This document shows, one piece after another, positions 1-12,463 of a stretch of 60,000 nt of DNA. The notes beneath the pieces were generated by a model. It was not told where the DNA came from. It searched no databases and saw only the letters and a list, made by a program, of their open reading frames with translations. Within the stretch, counting starts at the first letter, position 1. Each line of letters opens with the position of its first letter. The translations under genes and the position numbers were made by a program. Origin of the DNA: Polytrichum commune. Taxonomy: Eukaryota; Streptophyta; Polytrichopsida; Polytrichales; Polytrichaceae. Location of the stretch: NCBI GenBank assembly GCA_950295325.1, contig OX485807.1, positions 19,999,666-20,059,665 of the forward strand. Direction: 5' to 3'.

Positions 1-950
1 ATCGCGCTCAAGGCAAAGTTTCAAAGAACTGCCTCGAACACAAACCGGGACAAGAGTAGAGAACAGAAGAGAAAAGCGTATGCTTAGTTAGTTGGCAGCG
101 ACACATAACATCTCTTCGTCAGCCCGCTCACAAAACTTCAAAAGAGGCTAGATTTATCCAAAGTTCCAAGCAATAATCAGCCTGGAGTTTAACACTCTTC
201 GCAAAGACGAACACCAGAGCGTCCAGAGACAGTGACTAACTATCCCATTCTGACTTCGCCTTCAGACTCGTAAGCTTGTTCTACAGAGCTCTCTCAAGAG
301 CATCCTGGTGATCCTGAAGGCATCATCACCGCACCGGCGAGTAATTCACAAACTAACTACGCCACATAGATAGCCCCCCTCCAAGGTTCTCTTACCCAAC
401 ACCAAAGCTTCAAGGCTCCTCGCAACCTAACCCAATTCCACAGACGAATGGTGCGTGAGAACACTGCCAACGCGCGCAACTGGACCTAGAATCGCTCGAA
501 AGGATGTTACGCAAGGTGTAACTAAACTAATAAGTTCCGCTGGACGGCAATCCAATCCAGTTGGGAACTCGAGCTCTCCGGCAGCGACCGCCGCGGAGGT
601 GTGCCGCGGGGAGGAGAGGGAGCGAAAAAGAAGAGCAAGAAGCCACACGCGAAAGCTATGGTGCGTGGAGAGCACAAAAAGCGACGAAGCTCCCGCAATC
701 AAAGACACAAGGCGAAAGAAGAGGGACGACAGCCGAACCTAGGGGAGGAGTGGCTCGGTGCTGGTTCGGGGAGGGGAGGGAGAGGGGGAGGGTGCAGGCT
801 CGGAAATCCAAGCCTATCTTGTCCGTTCCTCACGCCAGGGTCGGGGGCGCACGAGGCGGAGGCTCGGGACGTAGCCTTTAATAGGAGGGGAAGCGATTGA
901 CCCACCGGTTCACCGGGTCCAGGGGGAGGGCCGGCCAGCCCGTCCATTGA
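1..950. other. GC-rich segment, no gene recognised
   Basis: The stretch from about 540 to 950 is clearly richer in G+C and CpG than the rest of the window, with purine-rich runs (GGGGAGG, GAGGGAG). Several overlapping ORFs of 60-106 codons exist on both strands but are basic, low-complexity and unlike any family I know, as expected when GC-rich DNA lacks stop codons. It could be the promoter or 5' end of a gene lying left of the window, or the edge of a repeat. No splice-bounded exon or protein domain could be supported. Confidence 0.35.
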
Positions 951-3239
951 TTCGCTGCTTCTTATATTAGCCCCCCAGCCCCCAAAGAGAGGAGCCTCCC
1001 CTTCACACTTTGGCGTTATTATATAAGGCTACAGTCCTACGCTGTTTATAATATTTAGTGTCACGTGTACACTAGGTGCCAAGGCGCTCACCAAAGGTTC
1101 CACTAAATTGAGCACATAAACCCCCCAAATAAGAATATCATCTAGTGTAGTGTCCACTAATATGTATATTTGGGTTTCCTTGAATGTAAATCCATGCTTA
1201 GTGTTTTGATCATCAAAGGAGCAATGAGTGTTTTTCGATAATTTCAAACTCATGAAAGAGGTGATAAGGGAGAATCTATGCCAATTTCGCTAGTGGGTTT
1301 TGAGTATAAGAAAAAATTGACAAAAAGTAGGCGACAAGAGTAATTCCTATGCGACATAAAATCGAATTGGGTTAAATAAATAGTGACATGCATTCATTTT
1401 TGGAAGAGGGTTCCATGCCACCTACAGTGTGCCAGGGTTGCAATCCCTTCTCTTGCATAATGTAATGATAAGTTGAAATCTACACCACGTGAACTTCAAT
1501 TTCCCATCAAGCCAAAAGAGCATACATGTCTCTAACCTTCTTTCGTGTTGTGAATGCGTCATTGTAAGGAAACATATCCAACCACCACAAAGATTGTCCA
1601 AACATCTTCACAATCCATGTGCTCATTCAATCAATTCCTTAACTTCAACTTCATGTCATTGACAGTAGAGAGTGTGTATTCGTCTTCAACGTTGCCCATA
1701 ACCCAAACAATTGCTATCTTTGCCAATTTGATGCACTCACTCAACTTTGAGGCCAACAAAACAATATTGTTCCTCAATATGCATTGTATGAGAGAAATTG
1801 GGTTCATATCACCATAATTCTCCATCACTCAAATGGGGGTAATTCAACATGCTTGTCTTGAAGAAATATGGTTGCACATCAAGTTTATAAATATATATGT
1901 TGGAACCACCTTACTATTTGCATGTTGGTGGGCACCCCCGTAGACTGACTTTAGCACACACAACCTTTGCTAATCATCAACATCATAAGCGTGAATCTAG
2001 ACCCATGATTGCGTTTTGTTGTAGTAACTTTGTCACATGATATAGATATCACTTTGGCCTTCTTGACCATGCCATGGGTTTTCTCCATGACAGCATAATC
2101 GAGACAATCATTCATACCACACCCAACATAGTTGCTCCAATGATTCGTAGGGGGATTGGGACATGCATGAATTCACACAATGACAACATACCTTCACATT
2201 CCTTCAAATGCCTCCCACCTCTAAGCAATCCAAACAAACTTGCTAATTACGTTCTATTTTTTTGGGTATAATTGTGACATGATGAGCCAAGAGCTCCACA
2301 AGAAAGAATGAATACCTCATTTTACATGTTGGACATACTTCAACATGTTATTGACCAATGAGTAAAACTTTGTCTACAATCCCCTTGGCCTTCCAATTTT
2401 GACACCAAAATTTTGTTTTTTTCTACAATTATGATCCAAATTCTGCACTAAACATGGTGGATCGACCCATATGCCGCAGTGACCAACACTGCCCAAAACA
2501 ACTTTGTGGCCATCTGTCCTGAAATACACGATTCTTATCGTATGACTTCCTCTCCTTGGCAATAACCTCGTATATTGTTGGCATTGGTGGGTGGCAAAAC
2601 CGTGTGAACAACCTAAAGAGGTATGGTCACACTCACACAACTTAATAAGCCGTTTGTGCTCGTAGGCAAAGGGAGATTGTTAAGAAACGCCATGGCAACA
2701 TAGAAAGGGAGTGCAATAGGGAGTGAATATGTAGATATGGAGACAAACATACAAACCGAAGACATTGCCACAAAAACATGTCATAAGATGATGTTGTTGA
2801 AGGAGCTCAACCCCAAAGGGGCAAAAAGAGCAAACTCATGGGTAGACACCAAATGCAACCAACACCCAAGCCCAACTGCTAAAAAATCCACAACTCAAGT
2901 TTGATCATCCTAAACTTGAACTTGAGCAACTAAGACCAAATCGCACACACAATGACGAGAGTAGGAAACCCACGAATTAAAGTGCAAGAGGGGAGGATTA
3001 TGTAATTGGAGGTCGAAGACAAAGCATCAAGGCCATGTAATGAAAACATCCACATTACGTGATTACCAACAGACTCACATCCTCCATCTCCCTCATCTTC
3101 CTCCACCCAAACAACCCAAATTAATATAAGATGAAGCCAAATTGCATAATAATAATAATAGATTTGCAATCTCGCATGGTCTTCTAAATTGGCCACATGC
3201 ACCAAAACAAACAAACAACATTGCAAAGAGTTTGGTGAA
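951..3239. other. AT-rich non-coding DNA
   Basis: No coding region is recognisable; ORFs are short and of random composition. A short piece at about 1043-1075 (ATATTTAGTGTCAC) matches the hairpin end of the C/D transposon families found elsewhere in the window, so this is probably decayed transposon sequence. Confidence 0.4.
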
Positions 3240-3247
3240 CACTAGCA

Positions 3248-3657
3248 CACGGGTAGATCACTCCATTGTCAAGTTGAACACCACGTGCGACCAAAAAAAA
3301 TCTTCTTTTGGTAAGTTGCACCACCAAAATGGGTCAAAATTTTATCAAATTTTTTTCATGAGTAGATATATACAATACCTATGACATAGTCAAAAGTGGT
3401 AACTAAATTTGATGATTTGTTTTTTTCATACAACATACCATTTCTAACTAGAATGACACAGAATTGAACTAAGACAATTACTAAAAAACATAAAGATGAC
3501 TAAAAATTTCAAAAAAGTATACAAAAGATACTATCAATGGTTATGTATATGTAGAAAAAATATCATAAATTTTAAAATTATATATGGCATGTAATATAGG
3601 GGTAGCAAACTTTGTCCACACGTGGTGTCAATTTGACAATGAAGTGACCTCCCCGTG
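3248..3657 (+). mobile_element. hAT-like MITE, copy 1
   Basis: This is a 410-bp non-autonomous element. Its ends are imperfect terminal inverted repeats of about 40 bp, starting CACGGGKAGRTCACT on each strand and running to a CACGTG. It is flanked by a perfect 8-bp direct duplication, CACTAGCA, at 3240-3247 and 3658-3665. An 8-bp duplication with CA-starting ends is the hallmark of the hAT superfamily. A second copy in inverted orientation lies at 16798-17209 and matches over its whole length. There is no coding capacity. An ORF on the minus strand running into it from 4039 is a chance reading. Confidence 0.85.
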
Positions 3658-4607
3658 CACTAGCAAGGTATGATGGATGAATGGCAATTAAAAAATGATG
3701 AGGAAGATCAAGGTTGGTGAAGGATGGCATGTGGCAAACGATAAAAAACGGCGAGAGTGCAACACTCAACAATGGATTGAAGAGGTGACATGGGCGGTGG
3801 CTCGAGAGAGATGGTGCATGAGTGGATTTTGAAGTCGAAATCAGGTGATTATGCCCATGATGACCCGAGTTGGATTTGGTGAAATAACGGGTTTGCCGAG
3901 GGTAGATGGTTGGGGAAGGGGCCATGTAGGCAACTCTATGCAAAAATAAATAAATTACAAATAATAATAAAACGGGGGGGGGGGGCATTTTAGTGGCTAA
4001 CATATAATTTTTGGAATCAAACCCCAATGTAAGTGACAAATTTGTAAGTTTGTCATAGTCATAATTCAGATATACATTTTTGTAAGTGGTTCTATCTATA
4101 CAACGAGTATGGAAGAACCATTAAACTCCTTTTTAGTTTGTGTTACAAGACAAGTTGAAATAATAGTTTGATAATTAGTGTAACCTATATATGGACTTGC
4201 TATTGACACCAAATACCATAAACAACTTAGCTATATAAGACATGGCCATGGGGAGGGGGTAAAACTTCATGACTCCTACTAAGTGGGACAATCAACCAAA
4301 GGAGGGGAAGGATGAAACAATTATTAATATTGGAGAGCCTAGGTATCACCAAAACAAGGTAAGGTAGTAATTTTGGCTCCAAAAATGGGTGCATAACTCA
4401 TCCCCACATTGTGGCTACTACACCAACACATGCAAAGTTACGTGAAACGTTGTTAAACGTTGATTAGGTACTATTGTAAAGCCCACATATTGCAATTTTT
4501 TTACCGTCACTTTAAATTTGGGTTGGGGACCCCCACTTAGTACCTATAGTGATATTAAAATAGAATGGATCAACTACAAAACTATAAGGGCATGTTTTTA
4601 TTGGCCT

Positions 4608-4623
4608 CCCCCCCCCCCCCCCC
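4608..4623. repeat. poly-C tract (16 bp)
   Basis: An uninterrupted run of C follows the H-family phrase GGGCATGTTTTTATTGG and is followed by a CCACCACCACC run. It is one of several long C/G homopolymers that sit at the same place in H-family copies. Confidence 0.9.
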
Positions 4624-5640
4624 TCTCCACCACCACCACCCACCCACTCACCCATTGGTAGGTGTTGTAACTGGACACCTCCAACCTCATGCCTCCAATT
4701 TGAAGGTGAGATCCAACAAGGTAGAAAGTCCACACATTCTCAATGTCTTCACATTAGAGATGATGTCTCCCTCTATAAGCCCTTCCACCCCTTTTGTGTT
4801 GGACAATGGACTAATACGAGACATCTGAAACTAATCATGATGTCAAATCATCTTCAAAAATATCATATATATCAATTATTATTTATAGACATTTACTTTG
4901 AATTGAGAGGTGCACTCAAATGTGAAAACTCCCTTTGGATGTCAAAAAGGGCATACAACTTACCCAAAATGTTACGACCCCCCACACCCCCCAAAAACAT
5001 TTAAAGAAGAGGAAAACAACCTTGGTTGTCAACAGAGGAGTGGATGTACACAACACCAATCAAAGGAGAGATCGGTGGAAACATTTATCACTAATCTCGG
5101 GGGGGGGGGGGTAGTCATTGGTTGGAGTAGCAATATGTACATGCGAACAAATGATAGGGTATTTTTAAAACATGGGGCCAAATTTTATAAATAGACTTAA
5201 GAGTAATATAGGGTATCAAAAATGGCACTAGACATCTTTAAAGTACTATAGGGTATGGAATAATAGGTCATTTGGAATTATAAGTAATGCAAGCCATTTT
5301 TCTATTAACCCAAAGTAGAAATATACATAATGATAGCATGTGAAAAAAAGAAGAGAATTGAAAGTAATACCCCCTATAAAATAGTGGTTGTTCGCACCTA
5401 TATCCTTAATTTTTTAACACACTGCCCCCCCCCTTCCTCCAAGTCACTAATACATAGCCCCATGTTTTGTATTTTTAGAATGTGTATCCCTAAATCAAGA
5501 TCAAAACCCCAAAATTAGTCAAGTGAACTTAAATTAGTAAAACTTGACACCAAATCTAGAAGAGGTATGTTTTTGTTGGAACCCCTTGGTAGGTGTTAGG
5601 AATCCAACTTGACAAAAGAGGGCATACAACTCATCCAAGT

Positions 5641-5655
5641 CCCCCCCCCCCCCCC
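5641..5655. repeat. poly-C tract (15 bp)
   Basis: A run of C lies directly after the H-family phrase GGGCATACAACTCATCC. Other tracts of at least 9 identical G or C residues are at 3974-3985, 5099-5111, 6732-6741, 18001-18011, 21401-21411, 30018-30026 and 35315-35323. Confidence 0.9.
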
Positions 5656-7306
5656 GGCACATAGAAAGGGGCATGGTAATATTGGCTCCATCATCCATTT
5701 TGGTAGAGTTACAGCAAAATTATTTCGCCATGAACCTTTGAAATCCAAGTGGGGTCCTTTCTCAGATTTTTAGTATGATGTGGTCAAATCCACTCAAGGT
5801 TGGGATGTTGGGGATGATCCCCAACCTCTAAGCTTGAGCCCGTTTAGGTATATTCCCTAGTAGGTACCACCAACACTGCACCCAATATCACTACAAGGTA
5901 CCTTGTCTTTTTGTTTCCAATAACTATAAATCCTTGATTACAAGTGGGCACGTTTTCCTTGGTTCTTGATTCATTTTGGCAATGGTTTTTTGGCCTTTTG
6001 TCTCAAAAATAATAAAATGAAAATGAAAACCCTTCAAGTATGAGTTAGCTAGTAGGTAACTCAATTCGGGTAGATGACTACTTCCAATTTGGTGGCCAAA
6101 TTGGTTGGAATGATGACTTTGATATTTCAAATACAGTTTTGTGGACATATTTAACCCCTAAATGCATGAGAGTTTTGAGCAATTTTTTAGTGTACCATAA
6201 ACATTATGTTAATTGTCTATGAAAGAAAACAATTCTCAAGACATAGTAGTTTATAAAGGACTTATGCACAAATCTACACGGTTGGCGCTTAGAATGAAGC
6301 CTATAATAATTATATGGGTATTAAAAATTAATTATCATTAGAACATATCTCATAAGTATAATTTAGATCTTCTTTAGTATAGTTTTAGGCCATAATTCTA
6401 CTATCCATAAGAACAATGTGTCGTGAAAGTTGCATGGAAAAAACTATCATATGTGTTATAAATTGTCATTTGTGTCAATATAGTTTGTTATCAGCTACAC
6501 TACGCAAATGTGGAGTGCCTAACTTTAACAAGTCATTCGAAGTAAACAAATGGCACCATTGTGGTGGGGGGTTGGGTTCAACTAAGCCTCAAGTTTGCAC
6601 ATGCTGAAAAAGTCCAGCCACACTCGTGGATAAATCTTGATGTGTCCGGCCCAAACATCTTATGGCATGCGGGCCTATTGTGGCATCTCTAATGCCACAT
6701 AAAATTTTGGCTCTTGAATTTGACTCTTGGTGGGGGGGGGGAGCTGGAAAAATGTAGGAAATACTTACTATTAAATATAGGGTCTAATATATTATTTGTG
6801 GATAAATTTGTAGAGTAATTTCATATAGTATATGGTGCTCTAGGTGTGTGAAACTAAAGAGCATAAATTATGTTTTGGACACTTGATGGATATGTATGAT
6901 TTGAGAGTTAGACCCTCAAAATTGTGGATCGCTTATAAACTATGTTGTGTAATAATGCTATGTGGCTTTTCAAATGCTAAAATAGGTGGTAAATATCCAC
7001 AAGAACCTTTCAATATTGGCTTCAACAATGTTGTAAAGGTAGTCCCATTATCGAATGTCGTATGACCAAATGCACACCAATCGTGCCTATCACACAAACG
7101 CTTTATAATTTTTTTGCATCAATTCAAAACCCTTTAGATTATGACATTCTTGTTGTGGTACTAGAGGTCTTGAAGATAGTAAGGAGCCCACTCATAATAA
7201 TACTACCATTGAGTTCATCATGCTTTGCCTCTTGATTTCTACCACATGGCAATCTGACATTGGTTGAAACGCACTCAAATTCTATGCAGAAATCATTGTT
7301 CATGGC

Positions 7307-7345
7307 AAAAAAAAAAAAAAAAAACAAACAAACAAACAAAAAAAC
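7307..7345. repeat. poly-A / (AAAC)n simple repeat
   Basis: A run of 18 A residues passes into AAAC units and then a further A run. It is a plain microsatellite; no retroposon body was recognised in front of it. Confidence 0.85.
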
Positions 7346-9638
7346 ACACACACGAGGCACGGTATAGTAAGCACCAACTATGTGTTTCTATCCATGGCAA
7401 GAGGAATATTCTCAAGTGTCACAAGAGTGATTCACTTGTGATTCCCAACACTATCATTTTCGAGTTGAATTATAATACGTTCTTGTTCACTTGTGACGGT
7501 GAAAGCAATTTGTTTGTTTGGAGAGCAATCAAACATGGAAGTTTACATGGCTTGAATTGTCAATAGGTCCAAAGTGGCGGCATATTATACTTGGTCTTAT
7601 TCACCAAGTGGACTCATGTTCCGATGTCGGTACAATCGTGGACTTGCTAATTTTGCACTTTGGTGAACTATATATGGGCATTGTAAGGAGAGAGGGAGAA
7701 ACGACAACGTTAGCCCAGGGGCTGACGTGAACGAGGGATGCTTCACCTTGATTAGAACCACGAGCTTATATGTGAACCCGACATCATTATAAGCAAGTAT
7801 AACATGTCACTTGTGGTCCCAACGTCTCACAATCATGTGTTTTAGACAATACCATAACAAGTTATCAAAGAGGCACCTTATCATGCACAAATGAATGGCC
7901 CAATATGATTATGACCACAATGAATCTTCAATCTATATTGACTTATAAACTATATGTGAGTTATTGAGGTGTGATCAAAGTATATCAAATTGGATGGTGT
8001 CCGAGTCCACTTCGAAAGACTAATTTTAGCATGGTAATCAACACTTAAATCATATTATTGGAAGTACTTGAAGCAACCAAAGTGTCCGGAATGTGAAAGT
8101 GACTCCTAATTGATTTACCTAATTGTTGGGAGATGGAAACTAAAGATAACTTAAGGCTTTGAAAGTTGATGCGAGGGTTTCCTTGAAATCTACCCTTGTG
8201 TTCAAATGTTAACAGGTGAGGAGCATGCCACATTGTAATATAGTTACTCGTAAAGTCTCTCAAAGAGGGATGAAACAATGGGTCTCATCTTTCTTGAAAA
8301 AACTTTTTATTGAGGGATTCTTAGCTTGTCATGTATCGGAGCCTATTTTGAAAGTTGGATGAAATTGTAAATTCATAAATTCTTAGGTCTAACTCTTCAT
8401 TATAGAAGGAAGTGTTATAGTACCAGGCCTCGAGTTTGGGAGGTTTTTAGTGAATGGCCCCTCCCCCCCTCCAAAAAACAAAACAAAAAACAAAAAAGAA
8501 GAAGAAGACGAAGAAGAAGAAGATCGATTGTACTTTTTTTACTCTTCCATTATGGCACGTTACGTGCTATGCGTAAAATTGGGACAAGAAAATCATTGTT
8601 CAAATATTTGGTGCAAAATATGGGCATGCTCTGCCAAACCAATAAATGGGGAGAACCATTGGTTGCATACGAACTGGTTGATTTTCAAAAAAAAATTGCC
8701 CTTTACATTTCCCGCTCTAATGACATCTACTTGAATGAGATCTACTCATGAGATTTTTGGTTGCTCAAGCCCGTGGGTGGAAACCAAATTAATAAGAAGC
8801 ATTCCATTTTCACTCATCAATTGAGGGTCCTCTGAGGCCTATTTGAAAAACCCCCCCTTTCCTCTTCTAACTCCATGAGTTGTTGATTATGGACATGTCG
8901 TGTGGTTAGGCCCTGAGTACGTCTCACTACAAACTAATCACTTTATGCTCTAGAGAACATGGATTAACCAAAAGAAATCCACATACTCTAGGTTTGACAT
9001 GCCTTAAAACAAGTATAAACTTTGTCTTCAACAACGCGTGAGGGCTCCAACTTCATGGTGTCTAGGTAAACTCGTCCATTGTGAAGGCCAAAATGCAATT
9101 AATAGAAATGAACCCTAAATGTATTCTATATGATTTAACTTCATGTATAGTTTCAAAGCTCCTAAATTGAGCCCAATTCAATTGGCTCTCAACTAATAGG
9201 ACTTTAAAAAATAAAAATAAAAATAAAAACTTCTTCTACCTATGTGGGATGAGGGAAGCTAAGACATTAGTGATGAGCAGTGAACGGTGAGCAATAACAC
9301 ATGAGCTATGCGTAGTAACATGTGAGTGGTGAGCAGTAAAATATGAGCAAGGAGTCCAAATTTAGACAAATTGCATGGATTCATGATATCCAATTAGAAT
9401 TTTGTAACTTGTTTAAAATTAGATTACATGTAACTAAGAAACACTTTGCTTGAACTAGAAAGATGGGGGCTTTACCATGTACAATGGGTGTTATTTAGTT
9501 CGTTTTTCATGTTCTCCAACTTCTATCAAGTAGATTTACACAACAAATCTTGCGGTGTATTACCAAGTCTATGATAAAGCATCAATAGAAATCGGATCTA
9601 CCCTTATTTAATTGTGGTTATTGAAAGTGCATATTCGT

Positions 9639-9980
9639 GCCCCGGGGTAGATCACATCTTCATTTGGCTGGGCCCCGCCCCTCCCACACCTCCTTCATGC
9701 CCAGTCTTCCTGCCCACACATGTGTGGGAACTTTTCCCCGTTGGGAACCAATGTGACAATATCCGGTCAAAATTACAAATATTCAAGTTGACATCACTTT
9801 CATTATTCCCAAGTTAATCGGCAGAGTTCCTTCACATGCCAAAGGAGGTCAATGGCTTAAGCGATCGGGTATTGTCACATTGGTTCCCAACGAGAAAGAG
9901 TTCCCATGCAAGTGCAGGTAGTGAAGGAGGCGTGGGAGGGACGGGGCCCAGCCAAATGCAAATGTAATCTAGCCCAGGGC
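9639..9980. mobile_element. Mutator-like foldback element (MULE-MITE)
   Basis: This 342-bp element has long terminal inverted repeats of about 130 bp. The left arm starts GCCCCGGGGTAGATCAC and the right arm read inward starts GCCCTGGGCTAGATTAC. Both arms carry GGCTGGGCCCCG and a shared inner block with TTGGTTCCCAACG-type sequence, separated by about 100 bp. The flanks are CATATTCGT (9630-9638) and CATATTTGT (9981-9989), a 9-bp duplication with one mismatch, which is the Mutator hallmark. The paralogous site at 49485-49493 lacks the insertion. There is no coding capacity. Confidence 0.85.
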
Positions 9981-10015
9981 CATATTTGTTGACTCCTTAG
10001 TTGATGTCCTCCTAA

Positions 10016-10607
10016 GGGCCACTTCACATATAAGCCAAGAGCCGTGACCTTGTAATGGTGAGGACCCTTGACTCTCATCCAAAGGCCGTACCATGGGTGT
10101 TGGGAAAACCGTTTTATGTAGTCACGGGCCCTCAAGCATAGTGTGAATTGAGAATGGACCATGTTGCGGGGCCATTGCATATTTTGTTGGCGGAAAAAGA
10201 GAAGAGGATTTGGTTTAATATGAGATGTCTCAAACTCTATCAATTTAAGAAAATTACTTGGTGGTGTTTGTTTGTCATGGAACCTATTCTAGAATATGCC
10301 CTGCAATCTATCCTGAAAGTTGTCATGATGGAAATTTTATTAAAAAAAAAGTCAAGGCTCCCAGAATTTGCATTAGGCCCACCTCCAAGAGGTGGGCCTG
10401 ACGCAAATTCCGGGAGACCATGAAACCTTATCCATAGTCCACCATGTAGGACTCCATGTACACTTTTCATCTATGAAGTATTCTTTGAACCTTTAGGCCT
10501 TCACCTTGGTGTGTGAAGTGAACTTGGACGGTCTCCACCCTTTTGACCAATGAGAGCTCTTAAATTACAATGGTCACAGACCTTTAGTCTTGTGTGTGAA
10601 GTGGCCC
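10016..10607 (+). mobile_element. Harbinger-like MITE, family A, copy 1
   Basis: This 592-bp element begins GGGCCACTTCACA and ends TGTGAAGTGGCCC. Family A copy 2 at 13080-13672 matches it along its whole length. Internal GTGTGAAGTG-type motifs repeat the terminal motif inside each end. The centre holds a long hairpin (about 10361-10415) around CCTCCAAGAGG, with arms reading TTTGC...GGCCCACCTC and its complement. The left flank is TAA and the right flank TTT, so the duplication is eroded here; copy 2 shows it clearly. It lies 35 bp right of the Mutator-like element inside the same older repeat. Confidence 0.8.
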
Positions 10608-10735
10608 TTTTTGTGTTCACCGTTAAGTGTCGAGTAGTTAATAATATTTGAAGACGTAGCCCAAACTCTTTTAGACATGTGTTTTTGGGGTGTTTGCTCT
10701 TTGATTATCGCCAAACGATATACCAATCAAAGTAA

Positions 10736-11480
10736 CAGGGTCCGGTGAAGAAGAGGAATCAAAGAACACCCACATACCTCACCTTAAACAATGTTATGAC
10801 ACAGTCACGATGATTCATGAAATTGACTGATAAATTTAATATGATGCAATGGCTCCACCCAGGTCCCACATTGAGGAAAAAAATGCTGTAAAGTTATCTT
10901 GCGTAACGTCACACTAGCTAGCTAGGGACGTGGAAGAGAATGTTACCACTAAACAATTGTTTCATGGTGTCAAAAGTTTGATCCTCAAGGTTGGGATAAG
11001 TTTAGATCGATTACCCCAAAATGATGAGTCCAAACTCGTACAATATAGAATATATATGTGCGTGTGTTTATATATATATATAGAGAGAGAGATCAAACGT
11101 TACTACCCGCGTATTGAGCCGTGTACTTTTTGTACCCTTGAACTTATCATGTGCACCAAAGTGGAAACTCGTCACTTGTGCCACCTCTTGGAAACAATTG
11201 GAGACATGTGAAGCCATCCTAAAATATGTTTCGAGTTGAGTACGAAATACATGTTTGTTCCATTAGGTATAATGTAGAAGACAATGAATGATACACTAGC
11301 ATCTACATGAATTGGTTCAATTAGTGTGGACAACACTATTTTTCAACGCATGGAGGAGTGTTCTTTATTGAAATTAGAAATGAAGTGTGTGGGTACTTGG
11401 AAGATATGGAGAAAAACAAAGATAGGCACACTAATGGCTTGCTAGAAAATAGATTCATGTATTCATACTCATTTATTTAT
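10736..11480. other. Non-coding, nothing recognised
   Basis: Only short random ORFs and a TATATATA/GAGAGA simple stretch near 11070-11092 are visible. I see no transposon ends or exons. Confidence 0.35.
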
Positions 11481-11569
11481 TGAACTTGGACCGGCTCCGC
11501 CTTTTCCACCAACAAGAGTGCTTGAAGTGGAATGGTCATGGGCTCTCAGTCTCGTGTGTGAAGTGGCCC
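11481..11569 (+). repeat. Family A/B right-end fragment
   Basis: These 89 bp match the last part of family B elements, from GAACTTGGACCGGCTCC to the terminal TGTGAAGTGGCCC. The left boundary is almost the same internal point as in the fragment at 12103-12188. Confidence 0.75.
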
Positions 11570-12102
11570 CGAGTAATGTTGTGTGAGTGGGTGTTGAGAG
11601 GAGAATAAAAGTGTTTGTTTAAGAGCCGCTGACCTCCAAAATTGGTTTGGCAAAGTTGGTAATATATTCTATGTTGTATTCTATTTTTATTTTGGGTTTG
11701 GCGATTGGAGGCTGGTGATTGGCATGGATGTCGAAATGGATGGTGGGAGTGGCTTCCGTCTATTTTAAGCAAAATGCTTTACCGAATGAAGCCTTGACAA
11801 TGATCATAAGAATCCGCCTTCGGTCCCAACTATTATTATGGGTATTTATATACAAGGCCGAATATTCAGACTCAACGTTTCATCCATGTGGATGAAGAGC
11901 TTTCCCTTGAAATCGTGAGAGGGCATCATTGGAGCTTCGTGTGGTGGCTATCTAACTCACACCCCATCGTGCATGAAGGGGGCTTAAAAGGGTTTCGAAT
12001 TAGTTTGGAAGACCCTAAATTAGTGTACTTGATGTCATTTGAGATGAATTGGGGATAAATTTATAGGGGACCAAGTTTTTATCTTGGATGGATGAGAAGG
12101 TA
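11570..12102. other. Non-coding, nothing recognised
   Basis: AT-rich DNA between two identical-type transposon end fragments, with no supported ORF or repeat. Confidence 0.35.
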
Positions 12103-12188
12103 CTTGGACCCGGCTCCGCCTTTCCCACCAATGGGAGTGATTGGGGTGCAATGGTCACAGGCTATCAGTCTCGTGTGTGAAGTGGCCC
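12103..12188 (+). repeat. Family A/B right-end fragment
   Basis: These 86 bp run from CTTGGACCCGGCTCC to TGTGAAGTGGCCC and match the right end of family B elements. This is the second fragment with the same internal start point, about 530 bp from the first. Confidence 0.75.
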
Positions 12189-12224
12189 TAAGAGACCAAG
12201 TACAAAGTCTTGAGCGACATGCAA

Positions 12225-12442
12225 CACTACACCGTGTATGGGTATTTAGTGTCACTTACTATTTGGAGTTATGGAATGCTATGACTTCTTATTAAAATAT
12301 TCATTTTTACCAAGTACAAAGTCTTGAACATTATACAATTTAAACCAATATACTTGGTGAAAACTTACATTCTTAGCAAAGAGTTATGGCACTCTGTAAC
12401 TCCGAATAGCAAGTGACACTAAACACCCTAAACAATGTAGTG
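12225..12442. mobile_element. Family C MITE, copy 1
   Basis: This foldback element is about 218 bp. The left arm reads CACTAC...GGTATTTAGTGTCACTTAC then TATTTGGAGTTATG; the right arm is the inverted equivalent (CTCCGAATAGCAAGTGACA). Related copies are at 28339-28957, 34550-34768 and 43436-43804. The exact ends and target duplication are not certain. It has no coding capacity. Confidence 0.7.
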
Positions 12443-12463
12443 TGAAGAAGCTCAAAGACATGA

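Larger units (their letters stand above)
3658..9487. other. AT-rich non-coding DNA with homopolymer tracts and H-family fragments
   Basis: There is no recognisable gene in nearly 6 kb. Fragments of the H family occur at about 4575-4700, 4880-4990 and 5550-5660, with the shared phrases GGGCATACAACT and TAGGTGTTAGGAA. Poly-G/C tracts lie at 3974-3985, 4608-4623, 5099-5111, 5641-5655 and 6732-6741. The rest is unique-looking AT-rich sequence with only short random ORFs. Confidence 0.4.
9488..10735 (+). repeat. Old dispersed repeat, copy interrupted by two transposons
   Basis: The pieces 9488-9638, 9981-10015 and 10608-10735, read in that order, align with the continuous sequence at 49352-49630. 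Shared anchors are TCATGTTCTCCAA, GAAATCGGA, TGTGTTCAC, TTGAAGAC and TTTGATC. The gaps correspond exactly to a 342-bp Mutator-like element (9639-9980) and a 592-bp Harbinger-like element (10016-10607). The nature of the underlying repeat is unknown; no protein was recognised in it. Confidence 0.75.

Noticed and set aside
601-900. Basic Lys/Arg-rich ORF as a ribosomal or nucleolar protein
   Set aside because: The frame overlaps other open frames in GC-rich DNA, and no known family motif is present.
3578-4039. 153-codon minus-strand ORF
   Set aside because: It runs across the end of the hAT-like MITE and its duplication, so it cannot be a conserved gene.
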